Positions 10,070 through 18,805 of a stretch of 64,000 nt of DNA are shown here, in pieces. The notes beneath the pieces were generated by a model that was not told where the DNA came from, ran no database searches, and saw only the letters and a list, made by a program, of their open reading frames with translations. The stretch comes from Chondrus crispus (taxonomy: Eukaryota; Rhodophyta; Florideophyceae; Gigartinales; Gigartinaceae): contig NW_005179018.1 of NCBI RefSeq assembly GCF_000350225.1, forward strand, positions 62,001 to 126,000, written 5' to 3'. The position numbers were made by a program, and so were the translations under genes. Within the stretch, counting starts at the first letter, position 1, and each line of letters opens with the position of its first letter.

Positions 10070-10903
10070 TCAGCATTCGAAAAAATCATTTCGGCTGCTC
10101 ATGTCGGCAAGAGTGAACAGGGCGGAACCGATATAGTTTATCCTACCTCCATAGTCACCCAATGAATGAACGAATTGCACCACCATGTATCCCCCAACTT
10201 TTTCCGAGCAGCATCTCACTCGTTCAAACCGAAGAGCATGTCCAAGCATGACCCATTCTTCGGTCTTAACAGTCTCCCTAACCCGGATCTCCGCCTCCTC
10301 CAGCTTAGACGGGTCCAACAGGACCTCGCTAAGCACCCTGAAAGCAAAGTCCGTGACGCTATGAAACTCGTCCGGGCATCCCTTGACGCCGCGCATGGCG
10401 TCCTTCGTGACAGCGGCGTGGTTGCGGCAGATGGCGTTGGCGGCCTGCTTACGGTGTTGGGCGCCCTCATGGCCATCGTTGAGAACGTGCTTGCTGCGGG
10501 CCGTCTCGACGGCCAGCGACACCGGGCTCCGCGTGCGCAGGAAGGACACCGGACCGATCTGCGGCGGCAGGGCGCCGATGTGGGTTCAGTCGTCGCTCTG
10601 CAGGTACGTGGCGGGCTCCCAGGCGTCTCGCGCGGCAAACCAGCGGCGTAGGTTCGGGCGGCCGTCGGCTAGCTCCAGGTTGCGCCAGAACTTGAGAGAG
10701 GAGCGCGCGCGCTCGAAGATCGTGGCTGGGGAGGAAGGGGTGTTAGGATCAGGCGGGCATTGTTTGGAGAAGCAAAAAAAGCGAGGACAAAGGTGATGAG
10801 GACTTACAGAGATGTCGACGAACGAGGGCTCCGGGCCCGGGTAAAAGAAGGAGCCCTCAAAGTCGCCGAGGCAGGTCTCGATGAGATCGAGGGTGTGGTT
10901 GAC
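10070..10903 (-). pseudogene. GST-like protein, C-terminal part, with candidate intron and nonsense codon
   Basis: On the minus strand this continues a glutathione-S-transferase-like protein: LDLIETCLGDFEGSFFYPGP, then FERARSSLKFWRNLEL, RPNLRRWFAARDAWEPATYL and LPPQIGP. The last motif is typical of a GST-like family of photosynthetic eukaryotes, continuing with AANAICRNHAAVTKDA. A GTAAGT donor near 10807 and a CCTCCCCAG acceptor near 10727 suggest a short intron (~82 nt), though the reading phase across it does not fit cleanly. An in-frame TGA follows LQSDD where the family has Cys-Thr-His, so the copy is probably dead. Its upstream 65 bp (10839-10903) recur at 12221-12285, where the rest of the gene continues. 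Confidence 0.55.
10839..10903 (-). repeat. 65-bp direct duplication inside the GST-like gene (copy 1)
   Basis: Identical to 12221-12285. It encodes the VNHTLDLIETCLGDFEGSFF region. Copy 1 runs on into the natural downstream part of the GST-like gene; copy 2 is attached to the natural upstream part. Everything between (10904-12220) is foreign to the gene. The pair thus behaves like a long target duplication around an inserted block. Confidence 0.85.
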
Positions 10904-11414
10904 GCGTATAGAAGTCCATCTATTAAGCGAGATTCGAGTCCCTTGTCAACGTCAGAAAGACCGAGTTTCTCCGTCACTTTCTCAATTGTTTCGACTACCA
11001 TTCGTCGGTACGGGTCAGATTCATCCTTCAAATCGTCCGTTAATCGCGCGATAACATCGCCCCCCCAATCTTGATGGCTATCTGCAATGTTGTGTCGACA
11101 ACCGCCCGAAAGTTACGCCGATCTAAGGCCATCCGTCGAATCCAGAAGCATCGAAAATATTCTGGAACGATCTCTTCACGGACATATTTTGGCTCAACAC
11201 CGGAACAAGACACACACTGCATCACAACTTTCAGAACTATCACCTTCATTTCTTCCTCTGGAGAGCGGAACTCTCGTATTAGAATCGTTGTCACCTCCTT
11301 CGCATAGTAATTGGCGTATTCGGGATCCATTAATGGGATGATGAACCCGATCGCTTTCAAGAAAGCCCCCAGCGTTTTGCCCTTATGCAATCGAATTCCT
11401 TGCCACAGAGGCTT
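10904..11414 (-). pseudogene. SF3B1: SF3B1 (splicing factor 3B subunit 1) central HEAT-repeat fragment
   Basis: The minus strand gives [57 protein letters not shown] and, after a frame change, LKDESDPYRRMVVETIEK and LIDGLLYA. These are hallmark segments of SF3B1, the U2 snRNP HEAT-repeat scaffold that holds the branch-site adenosine in the nucleus. The fragment covers roughly 170 residues. The frame shifts in a run of seven Gs (minus strand; plus 11060-11066), so it is either decayed or affected by a homopolymer error. The left edge joins the GST-like sequence at GTCAACC; the right edge abuts a second SF3B1 piece in opposite orientation. Confidence 0.85.
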
Positions 11415-11687
11415 CCCCATGTAATCAACGCTGTGATGTTCGCCATACAGGGTCTTACGGCTGCTCTGGGTCCAGGGCTTATGCTCCTCTACGTCCTGCA
11501 AGGGCTATTTCATCCTGCCCGGAAAGTACGGGAAGTATACTGGCGAATATATAATAGGCTTTACATTTACGCACAAGAGGGTCTTGTCCCGTTCTATCCA
11601 AGCATGCGATGTGCCTTGCTCGAGGAAGACGACGACGAATACGGGCCAGAACGATACGAACACTCAGAGCTTTTGAATATCATTTAA
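11415..11687 (+). pseudogene. SF3B1: SF3B1 C-terminal fragment, inverted relative to the neighbouring SF3B1 piece
   Basis: On the plus strand [34 protein letters not shown] and the terminal [10 protein letters not shown] followed by TAA match the extreme C-terminus of SF3B1 ([14 protein letters not shown]-type motif). The piece begins at 11415, directly after the oppositely oriented central fragment. The two parts are several hundred residues apart in the intact protein, so this is a join of two separate gene regions, not a simple inversion of one exon. No disablement is visible within the 90 codons, but it has no start of its own. Confidence 0.85.
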
Positions 11688-11884
11688 TACAACGGCGTTC
11701 TGGCTGTAGCGCAATGCGCGCCACTGACCAGCCTTAACCATTTTAAGGGACGCACCTTCAACGAAAATCTGGGCACATGTTAGCACTGGAAGTAGTTTGC
11801 GGTGGTAGAAGGCTGTATTGTACATTTGAGGAAGAGAACAAGCATTGGTTGATTGGACTTCGTGTAAATATAACAAACTAAAGT

Positions 11885-12235
11885 CTAGAGAACGGCAAAC
11901 GACTCCGGGTCAATCATCAGAAGTGCGTCCTCTTCCTGGCCCATAGTGTGTTTGTGGACGATTTTGCCAAGAGCTTCTCTTTCCTGGGCAAAAACCTTGT
12001 CAGGTGCCATATTGAGTGAAATTTGCGAGGCAACGCTTGGAACAAAGACGAAGTCATCAGAGTGTCCTTTCGAAATTAATGAGAGCAAACCACCATTCCC
12101 AAACATGCTAAGAAGGTACCAACTAAGAGCACTGACGTAGCTCACATCCAAATTTTGTCCCGCTAGCTCTATACCGCTCTGTAGCATTGGCCGAAAGCGG
12201 GGCGTTAGCGTGAAGGGAAGGGTAAAAGAAGGAGC
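11885..12235 (-). pseudogene. EMC3: EMC3 (ER membrane complex subunit 3) C-terminal fragment
   Basis: Minus-strand text LPFTLTPRFRPMLQSGIEL, YVSALSWYLLSMFG and a hydrophilic C-terminal tail ending in TAG (11885-11887) match the last third of EMC3. This is the Oxa1-type insertase subunit of the ER membrane complex that inserts tail-anchored and multipass proteins. The N-terminal insertase helices are missing. The upstream edge fuses to the GST-like gene at about 12221-12235 over a short shared string (TTTTACCC on the minus strand), a microhomology join. Downstream, 11690-11884, another minus-strand frame (YNTAFYHRKLLPVLTCAQIF) looks protein-like but is unrecognised. Confidence 0.75.
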
Positions 12236-12473
12236 CCTCAAAGTCGCCGAGGCAGGTCTCGATGAGATCGAGGGTGTGGTTGACAGGTTCCAGGCCTCTC
12301 CCGGGGCTAGACATGGCGCCTTGCAAGGCGCCGAGCCACGAGCCGGTGAAGACGCGCTCGAGGCGCATGTAGCGGTGAAAGGCCTGCATCATGTCGTTAT
12401 CATCGACCGGATTCATCTGGCGGTACGGTGTCTGAAACGTGTCCTCCAGCAAGAACATGATATCCATGGACAC
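12221..12473 (-). pseudogene. GST-like protein, upstream part (ends in 65-bp duplication)
   Basis: The minus strand carries MDIMFLLEDTFQTPYRQM, MMQAFHRYMRLERVFTGSW and LDLIETCLGDFEGSFFYP, the segment that precedes the 10070-10903 part in the same GST-like protein. No convincing ATG with upstream N-terminal thioredoxin-like domain is present, so this is probably an internal exon region. It stops at 12221 where EMC3 sequence begins. The shared 65 bp at 12221-12285 mark where the gene was split by the inserted SF3B1/EMC3 block. Confidence 0.5.
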
Positions 12474-12537
12474 AAATTACAGTGAATGTACACAAAAATG
12501 GTGATTTGTGTACACACATTTTGTGTATTTTGGGTTT

Positions 12538-13721
12538 CAGGAGGCGCCCATTATTTCTTCGGTGACATTGCGTCGCAGAAAGTCAACAAAAGATTGCCAA
12601 GGCCGTGCAATAATTTGTTTGCCAAAGAAGCATGTTGAAATCGTTAGCTTGATACCCTCTCCAGAAGAGCGCGACTTCTATGCAGCCTTGCATGACCGCA
12701 CCAAGACCCAGTTTGATACATCTGTCAGAGAAGGCAAAGTCATGAAGAACTACGCATCTATTCTTGAATTGCTGCTCAGGTTGCGCCAAGCTTGCGATCA
12801 TCCGTACCTGGTATTAGCTGCAGCGCCCAGTAAGGATTCAGTCGTCATGAAGGACAGGGACAAACTTTTCAAACAATTTTTGCAAGCGGGGTCCTCATCC
12901 CAATTTGTTGAGAAGATATATAACGACGCTGAGTCTGGCACACTGCAGAGGTCTAAGGAGTGTCCACTTTGCTTGGATGTGATTGATGATGCTGTTGCAC
13001 CGAGAGAATGCGGCCATCCAGCTTGTAGAAGTTGCTTGTTAGAATGCGTGCAGCGGACCAAGAGGTGCCCTGTCTGCAGAGCTGACATTACCTTCGAGAG
13101 CATTGCTACGCTGCCAAGGGCTACTAGATTTTCAGTGGATCTCAAGACGAGATGGAGATCCAGCGCTAAAGTAGACGCGTTACTGAAGGACCTTGCCGAA
13201 ATACAAACTCTCCGAAAACAGAATGGTGCTGAGGGAGTCGGAAAGACAGTCGTTTTCTCTCAATTTACGAGCATGCTAGATCTCGTCTGGATGGCTCTCG
13301 ACAGAGCGAAAATTAAGTCTCTCCGTATCGATGGATCTGTTCCTCAAGCTCAGAGAGCAACAATTTTGGAGCGTTTTGAGAACGAGAAAGAGTTATCATT
13401 GTCCACTTCAAATGTCTTGCTTGTATCCCTTCGGGCGGGCGGCGTTGGTCTAAACCTTTGTGCTGCATCATGTGCCATCCTCTTAGATATTCACTGGAAC
13501 CCTCAAGTCGATGCGCAAGCACAGGATCGTGTGCATAGGCACGGGCAAACCAGAGATGTGGTCATCAAGATGTATATCGTGAATGGGTCGGTGGAGGAAC
13601 AACTCCTAAAAGTACAAAAAGGAAGCAGGATATCGCAGATGGAGCCCTCGGAGCAGCTACCGAGAAAGACAAGAAGCAGGCTAGGTTGACCGAGCTCAAG
13701 CTTTTATTCGCCGAGGCCTAA
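12538..13721 (+). pseudogene. RAD5/RAD16-type SNF2 helicase-RING protein, C-terminal part
   Basis: The plus frame gives the start of the second RecA lobe (LRRRKSTKDCQG, IICLPKKHVEIV), then LRLRQACDHPYLVL, and a C3HC4 RING finger (CPLCLDVIDDAVAPRECGH to CPVCRADI). Helicase-C motifs follow: KTVVFSQFTSMLDL, LLVSLRAGGVGLNL and AQDRVHRHGQTR. This order is that of RAD5/RAD16/HLTF nuclear DNA-repair ATPases with ubiquitin ligase activity. The first RecA lobe with Walker A/B is absent. Near 13615-13620 an A-run shifts the frame: one frame ends at 13689, while another gives the family-like tail IADGALGAATEKDKKQARL and TAA at 13719-13721. It is a truncated, frameshifted copy or has a homopolymer error. 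Confidence 0.85.
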
Positions 13722-14131
13722 ATTGTCGCTGCAGCTGTTTCGCCGGCACTCTGCTTGCCACGAACGCCTTGGTTCTTACTGAGATCAGTCTTCCTTTTTT
13801 GCTAGAGCGTTGAATGACATCATCACACTCACTGAACAGGCAATGAAGAGCGGTACACATGACGGACTGATGAGTACAGCCAGAATGCCATGTGCTCCAA
13901 CAACCTCTAAACACCACGAAAGACTTTTCAATAAGCAAAAAGGGGACCAAAACTCGCGCAACGGTTGACCGCTGCAAGATTGTAGCCTGCCGTGATGACA
14001 TCACAGCTAGGTAAATACTACGATTGCACCCCTAGTCCCCTGATCACACTGAGGTTGCCCTACGAACGCCTACAGTAGGGTTGCTATGGACGAGAGGGCT
14101 CGAAGGATGGCCATAACTCCTCGCAGTTGAT
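13722..14131. other. No recognisable gene
   Basis: This is the 3' flank of the RAD5-like piece. A minus-strand frame over 13696-14004 is open, but it overlaps the helicase end and has no protein-like character that I can defend. Confidence 0.4.
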
Positions 14132-14634
14132 CCCAGCTCGCATCATGTCCAACCGCCAACTTCTGGCTACTCCTCCAGTTAGTAATACGTCGCACAAGAT
14201 TGTCGACATGCTCGACAAGCTCATCTGCAGCGCTTCCACAATTCCACACTGTTCCACTCCGGCTAGCGTTGGTAAAAAACTGACCTCCGGCATACGTACG
14301 TAGAAGGTGTCGGACTCTTCATCGCTCTGGTAAACGAGGCATGGACGGAGACTGCTCCGTCGCGGGTAACCCGGGCAAATTGGCCGTGAAGATGGCCCTC
14401 GGCCCATTCAAGAACGTCCACAACAACTACTCTTTCGCTCCCGCCTACCCGAACCACCAATCCGCCCCTCCACCTCATCAACAGTCTCCCCCGGTCCATA
14501 CACCTGCATATCCGCCCCGCCAACCCCAGCCGTACGCACACCAACCTCATTCCCAACAGTATCCACCCCACGATCAGACGTACCACCCGCACGCCTCGCA
14601 GTAAGAGCCCAGCTCGCATCATGTCCAACCGCCA
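14132..14634 (+). repeat. 27-bp direct duplication flanking a ~450-bp block
   Basis: The 27 bases at 14132-14158 recur exactly at 14608-14634. Each includes an ATG with the start MSNRQ in frame (14144 and 14620 respectively), after which the two copies diverge. The 449 bp between them contain a short P/H/Q-rich ORF. The arrangement resembles, on a smaller scale, the 65-bp duplication around the SF3B1/EMC3 block: an inserted patch with a duplicated edge, or a duplicated first exon. Confidence 0.7.
14341..14604 (+). CDS. Short Pro/His/Gln/Tyr-rich ORF
   Basis: Eighty-seven codons from ATG 14341 encode a low-complexity protein (repeated HQ, PP, YP) after a more ordinary start (GPFKNVHNNYSFAPAYPN). 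It sits inside the 27-bp duplication block and could be one exon of a captured gene. No family recognised. Confidence 0.3.
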   Translation: MDGDCSVAGNPGKLAVKMALGPFKNVHNNYSFAPAYPNHQSAPPPHQQSPPVHTPAYPPRQPQPYAHQPHSQQYPPHDQTYHPHASQ

Positions 14635-14812
14635 GGATATCCCAGCGTCGGAGGCGCTCCATGTCATAACATGTAAGAGCTCAACCACAAAAAAAATTAC
14701 CAAATGGCCTTGCACTGAATCATTTAACGCGTTTGTACTGAAACGTTCGACAACTTTTTGAGGTCTCTGAGACTTTCACAATTCATAGATGTGTCTACGA
14801 CGACATACGTGA

Positions 14813-16201
14813 CTAGGTGCTCATGTGTGGTTGACCCTTTGTACAAAATACGTGCGTCAAGTACTCATCTGTAACCAAATAGCTGACTTCGGACACGGCC
14901 TGAAAGCCTCTAATAATGAAGTAGGGGAGCTCAACCTCGAGAGACCCGCAAACGTGTTCAGAAACGGATGTAGCTGTACTCCAGAATCGACTGTTCGGGG
15001 GAACCATCGGACGCCACCGGAAAGAGAAAGTTTTCAACTCCGAGAAAACAGTCTTTACAGCCTCGTCCTCCGACACCTCGCTCGGTGTGGCTGAAAGCCT
15101 TGCCGCGAAAACCTTGCTTACAAGGTCAACTGCTTGAAGTGATGAACGTGAGAGAGGGTGAGTGTACGACATACTTCGAAAATCGAAATCTCGGCTCTTT
15201 CGGACAAGGGCATCGACCGTCGCCTTGCGACGAACGTATGGCATACATGTTCCCACCAGCAGTGCCGCCGCCGAATTCTCATCGGTCTCATCTGCGACAT
15301 ACAGCCCCATAATGCGAACTGCTTCATGCACGGTTCCTTCTTTTCCTCCTCCTTTCCTCCGTCGCACAATATTTCTCATGTCCGTGACAGAGTTTATGCC
15401 AATAACTGTGCACAAATCTTTGCATGATGAGAAAATTATCTCTGCGAGCTCGGTGCACGCTGCGAGAGACTGGGTTTCCTGGAACGAGGGCTTGAACTGG
15501 GCAGAATCGGACAACGAATGAACAGCGCGGGCCAAGTTCTCATACTCTTCCAAGGTGCAGTCTACCACTGAACGAATGCTTCCGGTAGAGCTCTCTTCGT
15601 AGTGTGTGTCCTGCTCCGTATCCCCTTGTCGCGGTTTGAAGTTTGGTACCGGCTTCTGGATGAGTACCAATGTTTTCTGTCTCAAAGTATTTAGGAGACG
15701 TGCACATTGCCGTTCTGCCGTTGATCCAGACCCAATCCGAGAAAAGAATTGAAACTGGCCAACAACCATGCGCTCGATTTCTTCAACTCGAGATAAAAGC
15801 GTAGCCACTTTCCCCTCCACGCTATACATTCGCAAATTTTGTACCGCCTCCCCATCACCAACTCCATTTTCGCACTGGCGAATAAAATTTTCTCCGTCTG
15901 TTTCATAGCTCACCTGTCCTGAGCACTCATAATAACGCCACCGCAACTGAGTGGGGTCATCTTCCACCAAGCGAATATAATCAGGAAGAATCCACACCAT
16001 CGCTTGTTGTTCATCGAACCCCTCCCTTGCCACGTATTTCAGTTTCCCTTTCACTCTTCCCTCGACCACTTCCTTAGTTACTAACTCTGCCCGCCACCAG
16101 ACGGATGCAAGCGTTCTCTCACCTCGCCTTCGTCCGTCCCCTTTGGTTAATTCGATGTCCCAGAGGACCTCAATTAGTATCCCAGGTACCAGAGACTGCA
16201 T
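14813..16201 (-). CDS. Unknown 463-residue protein
   Basis: The longest ATG-initiated minus-strand reading starts at 16199-16201 (MQSLVPGILIEVLWDIE) and ends at 14813. The frame is open further upstream without ATG. Features seen: Trp-rich N-terminal segment (SVWWRAELV, RWRYYECSGQV) that could be a small beta domain, a helical/coiled-coil middle (VATLLSRVEEIERMVVGQF), a basic patch RRRKGGGKEG and a globular C-terminal half. I do not recognise the family. It is intact over its length, unlike the captured fragments around it, and is on the same strand as the transposase 2.6 kb away. It could be an element-encoded accessory protein (compare TnpA of En/Spm); that is inference. Confidence 0.5.
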   Translation of the reverse strand: MQSLVPGILIEVLWDIELTKGDGRRRGERTLASVWWRAELVTKEVVEGRVKGKLKYVAREGFDEQQAMVWILPDYIRLVEDDPTQLRWRYYECSGQVSYETDGENFIRQCENGVGDGEAVQNLRMYSVEGKVATLLSRVEEIERMVVGQFQFFSRIGSGSTAERQCARLLNTLRQKTLVLIQKPVPNFKPRQGDTEQDTHYEESSTGSIRSVVDCTLEEYENLARAVHSLSDSAQFKPSFQETQSLAACTELAEIIFSSCKDLCTVIGINSVTDMRNIVRRRKGGGKEGTVHEAVRIMGLYVADETDENSAAALLVGTCMPYVRRKATVDALVRKSRDFDFRSMSYTHPLSRSSLQAVDLVSKVFAARLSATPSEVSEDEAVKTVFSELKTFSFRWRPMVPPNSRFWSTATSVSEHVCGSLEVELPYFIIRGFQAVSEVSYLVTDEYLTHVFCTKGQPHMST

Positions 16202-16430
16202 TTCGGTACAGTAGTCTGAGCCTTGGGAAAGGCTTCCTGTCACTATGAATTCGTCATGAAAAAGCACGCTCGTCTTTTTTTACACGTGGCAGGCAAGACC
16301 CCCAAGTTTTGTTTCCCGAAGTCACCAAAGGACAAACGGGGCTTCGTCCCGTCCTTTCTCTCCGCAACCAGATTCCGAAGTCGTGCGCAACCCTGCCGAC
16401 TTACCCCAAATACCACGCACATCCCCCGCC

Positions 16431-16664
16431 ATGGTCGAGCAAAAAGAAGTCATCCGCCCACCCCCTGATGTGTATCTGATCGACCCTCCTCCGCCCCCTT
16501 CACCGTCCCCTCTGCCTACCGCGCCCCGCGCCCCGTCCTCTCATCTCAACTCGCAAGACTTCATCTTCGATCTCGGGTCGTCCACATTGTGGCCGCCTTC
16601 TCAGGCTCCTCCATGCCAATCTTACAAACCCCACCGTATGTCGTCCGCATGCGCCATGCTATGA
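16431..16664 (+). CDS. Proline-rich short ORF, exon-like
   Basis: From ATG 16431 (MVEQKEVIRPPPDVYLIDP) the frame encodes a Pro-rich stretch then SQDFIFDLGSSTLWPPSQAP. It looks like a first exon with a low-complexity linker. It directly precedes the ARP5-like piece. ARP5 proteins do begin with short variable N-termini followed by a phosphate-loop region, so it might belong to that gene, but I cannot show it. Confidence 0.25.
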   Translation: MVEQKEVIRPPPDVYLIDPPPPPSPSPLPTAPRAPSSHLNSQDFIFDLGSSTLWPPSQAPPCQSYKPHRMSSACAML

Positions 16665-16669
16665 TGCCG

Positions 16670-17735
16670 AGTGGAAGAAAATTAGAGAGGAACCAGATAA
16701 CTTTGACGAAGTGTCAAAGACAGTCAAGGTGGAAACTGGGGAGGCGAGTGATAAGCCGGCGACGAGCGCGGAGGAGCAGGCGAGAATTGATAATGGGAGG
16801 AGGTTGAATAAGTTAATGCAGGATAAAAAGAATTCAAGAGCCGGCGGAAGGGATAAGGATGTGTCGGGGACAGAGGCAGAGCCGGTGGACACGGTGGAAG
16901 ATGTCAAGAGCCGGCGGAAGGGATAAGGATGTGTCGGGGACAGAGGCAGAGCCAGTGGATACATCGTATACACTGGAGGAGGTTGTGTATTGAAGATATG
17001 AGGGATATAGATGAGGACAAGTACTACATTTCCATGTGCGTCGGACAGTGGGAATCGTCGACAGCGCTGAACCAAGAGATCGACAAGCGGCAGCTGCTCG
17101 TGGATGACGAACGTGCCAAATTGAGCGCGGGAAAGGCAAGGGCAGCGGAGGTGGCGGGGTGGAAGCGCGTACGAACAGATGAGCTTCTGTCGATGTCAGA
17201 GCTGAGCGCGCCGTAACTCAAGCAAAAGCGGCACGAGCGCGCGCTTTGCGGGGCTACGGAAGCACGGTTACGGGGGAAAAGGGTCAAGCTCGCGGCGAAG
17301 GCGGAAGCGTAGAGGAAGGCTGAGGATATAGAGAAGATGCGCATGGAGAGGCCACAAGATTATCTGACCGAACTGCGAACGGAGCGAGATGAGCTAGCTG
17401 AGCGTTTAAATCGAAAGGACGCCGCGCGCGAAGCGAGGTGGGATCGGCGGTGGCAGGCTGCAAAGGAACGAATGAGGTTGTTGGCACAACAAGCAGGAAG
17501 CAATGCAGGTTTCGACGAAGACCCAGGGCGAGGGAACTCAAAGGGGCGCGAGAGAGGAAGTGGGAAGGGAAGAAGGAGGGGCCAGGGGAGGGGACGAGGG
17601 AGAGGGCGTGGGAAGAAAAATGTGGAGGAGGACACGTTTGGGGTGGACGATGCGGACTGGGATGTGTACAGATCAATGAAGGTTGGAAACGATGGGACGG
17701 ATTCTGAAGACAACTCTGGAGAAGAGCGTGTTAGT
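16670..17735 (+). pseudogene. ARP5-like (INO80 complex actin-related protein) insert-region fragment
   Basis: Several plus-strand stretches match the charged helical insert of ARP5, a nuclear INO80-complex subunit. In order: EEQARIDNGRRLNKLMQ; LKQKRHERA; RPQDYLTELRTERDELAERL; DRRWQAAKERMRLLAQQ; and the signature EEDTFGVDDADWDVYRSM. The long frame from about 16929 is interrupted by in-frame TAA (17214-17216) and TAG (17310-17312), and a 70-bp tandem duplication upstream changes the frame, so the copy is dead. The actin-fold halves are missing on both sides. Coding resemblance ends near 17735, where a minus-strand ORF takes over. Confidence 0.65.
16834..16973 (+). repeat. 70-bp tandem duplication in the ARP5-like piece
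   Basis: The stretch beginning TCAAGAGCCGGCGG at 16834 repeats at 16904 with few changes. Because 70 is not a multiple of three, the second copy is read in another frame, so the duplication itself would disrupt coding. Confidence 0.8.
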
Positions 17736-18191
17736 TTGAAATCTGTGCGTACTGAGATTATGATTGAGTGTCTCGTTAAACCTGTCAGGAAGTACTGCTT
17801 CTACGAGGTTATCACTGAGGATGGAATTGCTGGTTTCACGGAGAAGCTTTTCGACATCGGCGTGAATAGCACGCATCTCGCTGTCGTGGTAGTGATGTTT
17901 GGCAAATATGAAGTAGTATAGCGTGAAGAAACCGAGAAGAAGAAAACACATTCGATACATGGTGAGTAATTGCTGCCAAGCTCCGAGCCGTGAGCGAGCC
18001 TGTGTGGGGTTTGTTGGTCGCCATCCTGCATGAAACGATCGAGAGGATTTCCTCTCCCGCTCAGATGTAGAATTCAGCCGTGGGAGGCGCAGTGAGTGGG
18101 AGTCATGGAGGCCAGATAATGTTGCAGATGGGTGCAGGTTACGAGCGGTAGTGCGATATTGTGTCGGGAGATCGGAAATGTCGAACGACAT
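17673..18191 (-). CDS. N-terminal part of a predicted type II membrane protein
   Basis: ATG at 18189-18191 (MSFDISDLPTQY) opens a minus-strand frame with a basic cytosolic-type N-terminus of about 80 residues. A single hydrophobic anchor follows (MCFLLLGFFTLYYFIFA), then a hydrophilic stalk (EMRAIHADVEKLLRETSNS). This is the layout of Golgi type II enzymes such as glycosyl- or sulfotransferases, but no catalytic domain is present. Resemblance to protein fades near 17740 where the ARP5-like piece on the other strand begins. It is probably another captured 5' gene piece. Identity unknown. Confidence 0.4.
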   Translation of the reverse strand: MSFDISDLPTQYRTTARNLHPSATLSGLHDSHSLRLPRLNSTSERERKSSRSFHAGWRPTNPTQARSRLGAWQQLLTMYRMCFLLLGFFTLYYFIFAKHHYHDSEMRAIHADVEKLLRETSNSILSDNLVEAVLPDRFNETLNHNLSTHRFQTNTLFSRVVFRIRPIVSNLH

Positions 18192-18439
18192 CGGAGAGTG
18201 GAACTTATGTGTGCTACGTGTTTTAATTGTCTGTCTCTACAATGACTTCATTCATCTAATTTTAATTGGGCCCTCGTCATCTGCCCGTGCCGCACGTCGC
18301 ACGGGCCGTGCGGCGCGCGAATGATCACAAGTGGCTCCTTGGAAAACTCCCTATCGCTTGCGGCTCGTCGCGCTGAAGAGCTACATCGAGCTCGGTGTTA
18401 AGGAAGTCGGGCTGCCGCGTGCAAGCGTGGTTGTGCGAA

Positions 18440-18772
18440 TTACTGGTGTGTGCGTTGTACGCATCTTCGGTGCGCATGTAGCGATGCTGGCCTGCTCCGC
18501 CTCAACACGGAGCTGCGACTCTGCTTCCTTCTCCGCTTTTTTCTTCTGTTCCGAGCAGCTTTTGATTCTGTTCCACCCCCCAATCTCCGGGCGACTTCAT
18601 TGCCTTCGGGTAATTGGGGATTAGCGTTGTCCGCCGGTTCTGCTTCTTCCTCTTCGATAACGCTCTCCAGTCTCTCAAGCGCCTGCGCTTCGACTAGTCG
18701 CTTTGCAATCTCGCGATGGTCATCACTGGCGACTCCTTGCTCATCCGGAAATACGGCCGCTCCGATTTTCAA
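18440..18772 (-). other. Charged ORF fragment without ATG
   Basis: The minus frame reads GAAVFPDEQGVASDDHREI, an acidic EEEEAE stretch, then NRRKKRRRKQ. It has protein-like character but no initiating ATG and no recognised family. It lies immediately downstream of the transposase gene on the same strand, so it may be another fragment or a remnant of a transposon gene. Confidence 0.25.
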
Positions 18773-18805
18773 CGCAGCGATAAGTCAGGGAACACATGCG
18801 GAGAA

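Noticed and set aside
13696-14004. 102-codon minus-strand ORF after the helicase piece
   Set aside because: Overlaps the true 3' end of the helicase-like frame and shows no recognisable content.
3774-18191. Reading the fragments as a functional host gene cluster
   Set aside because: The recognisable genes lack essential parts, some carry stops or frameshifts, and they have unrelated roles; a captured mosaic fits better.
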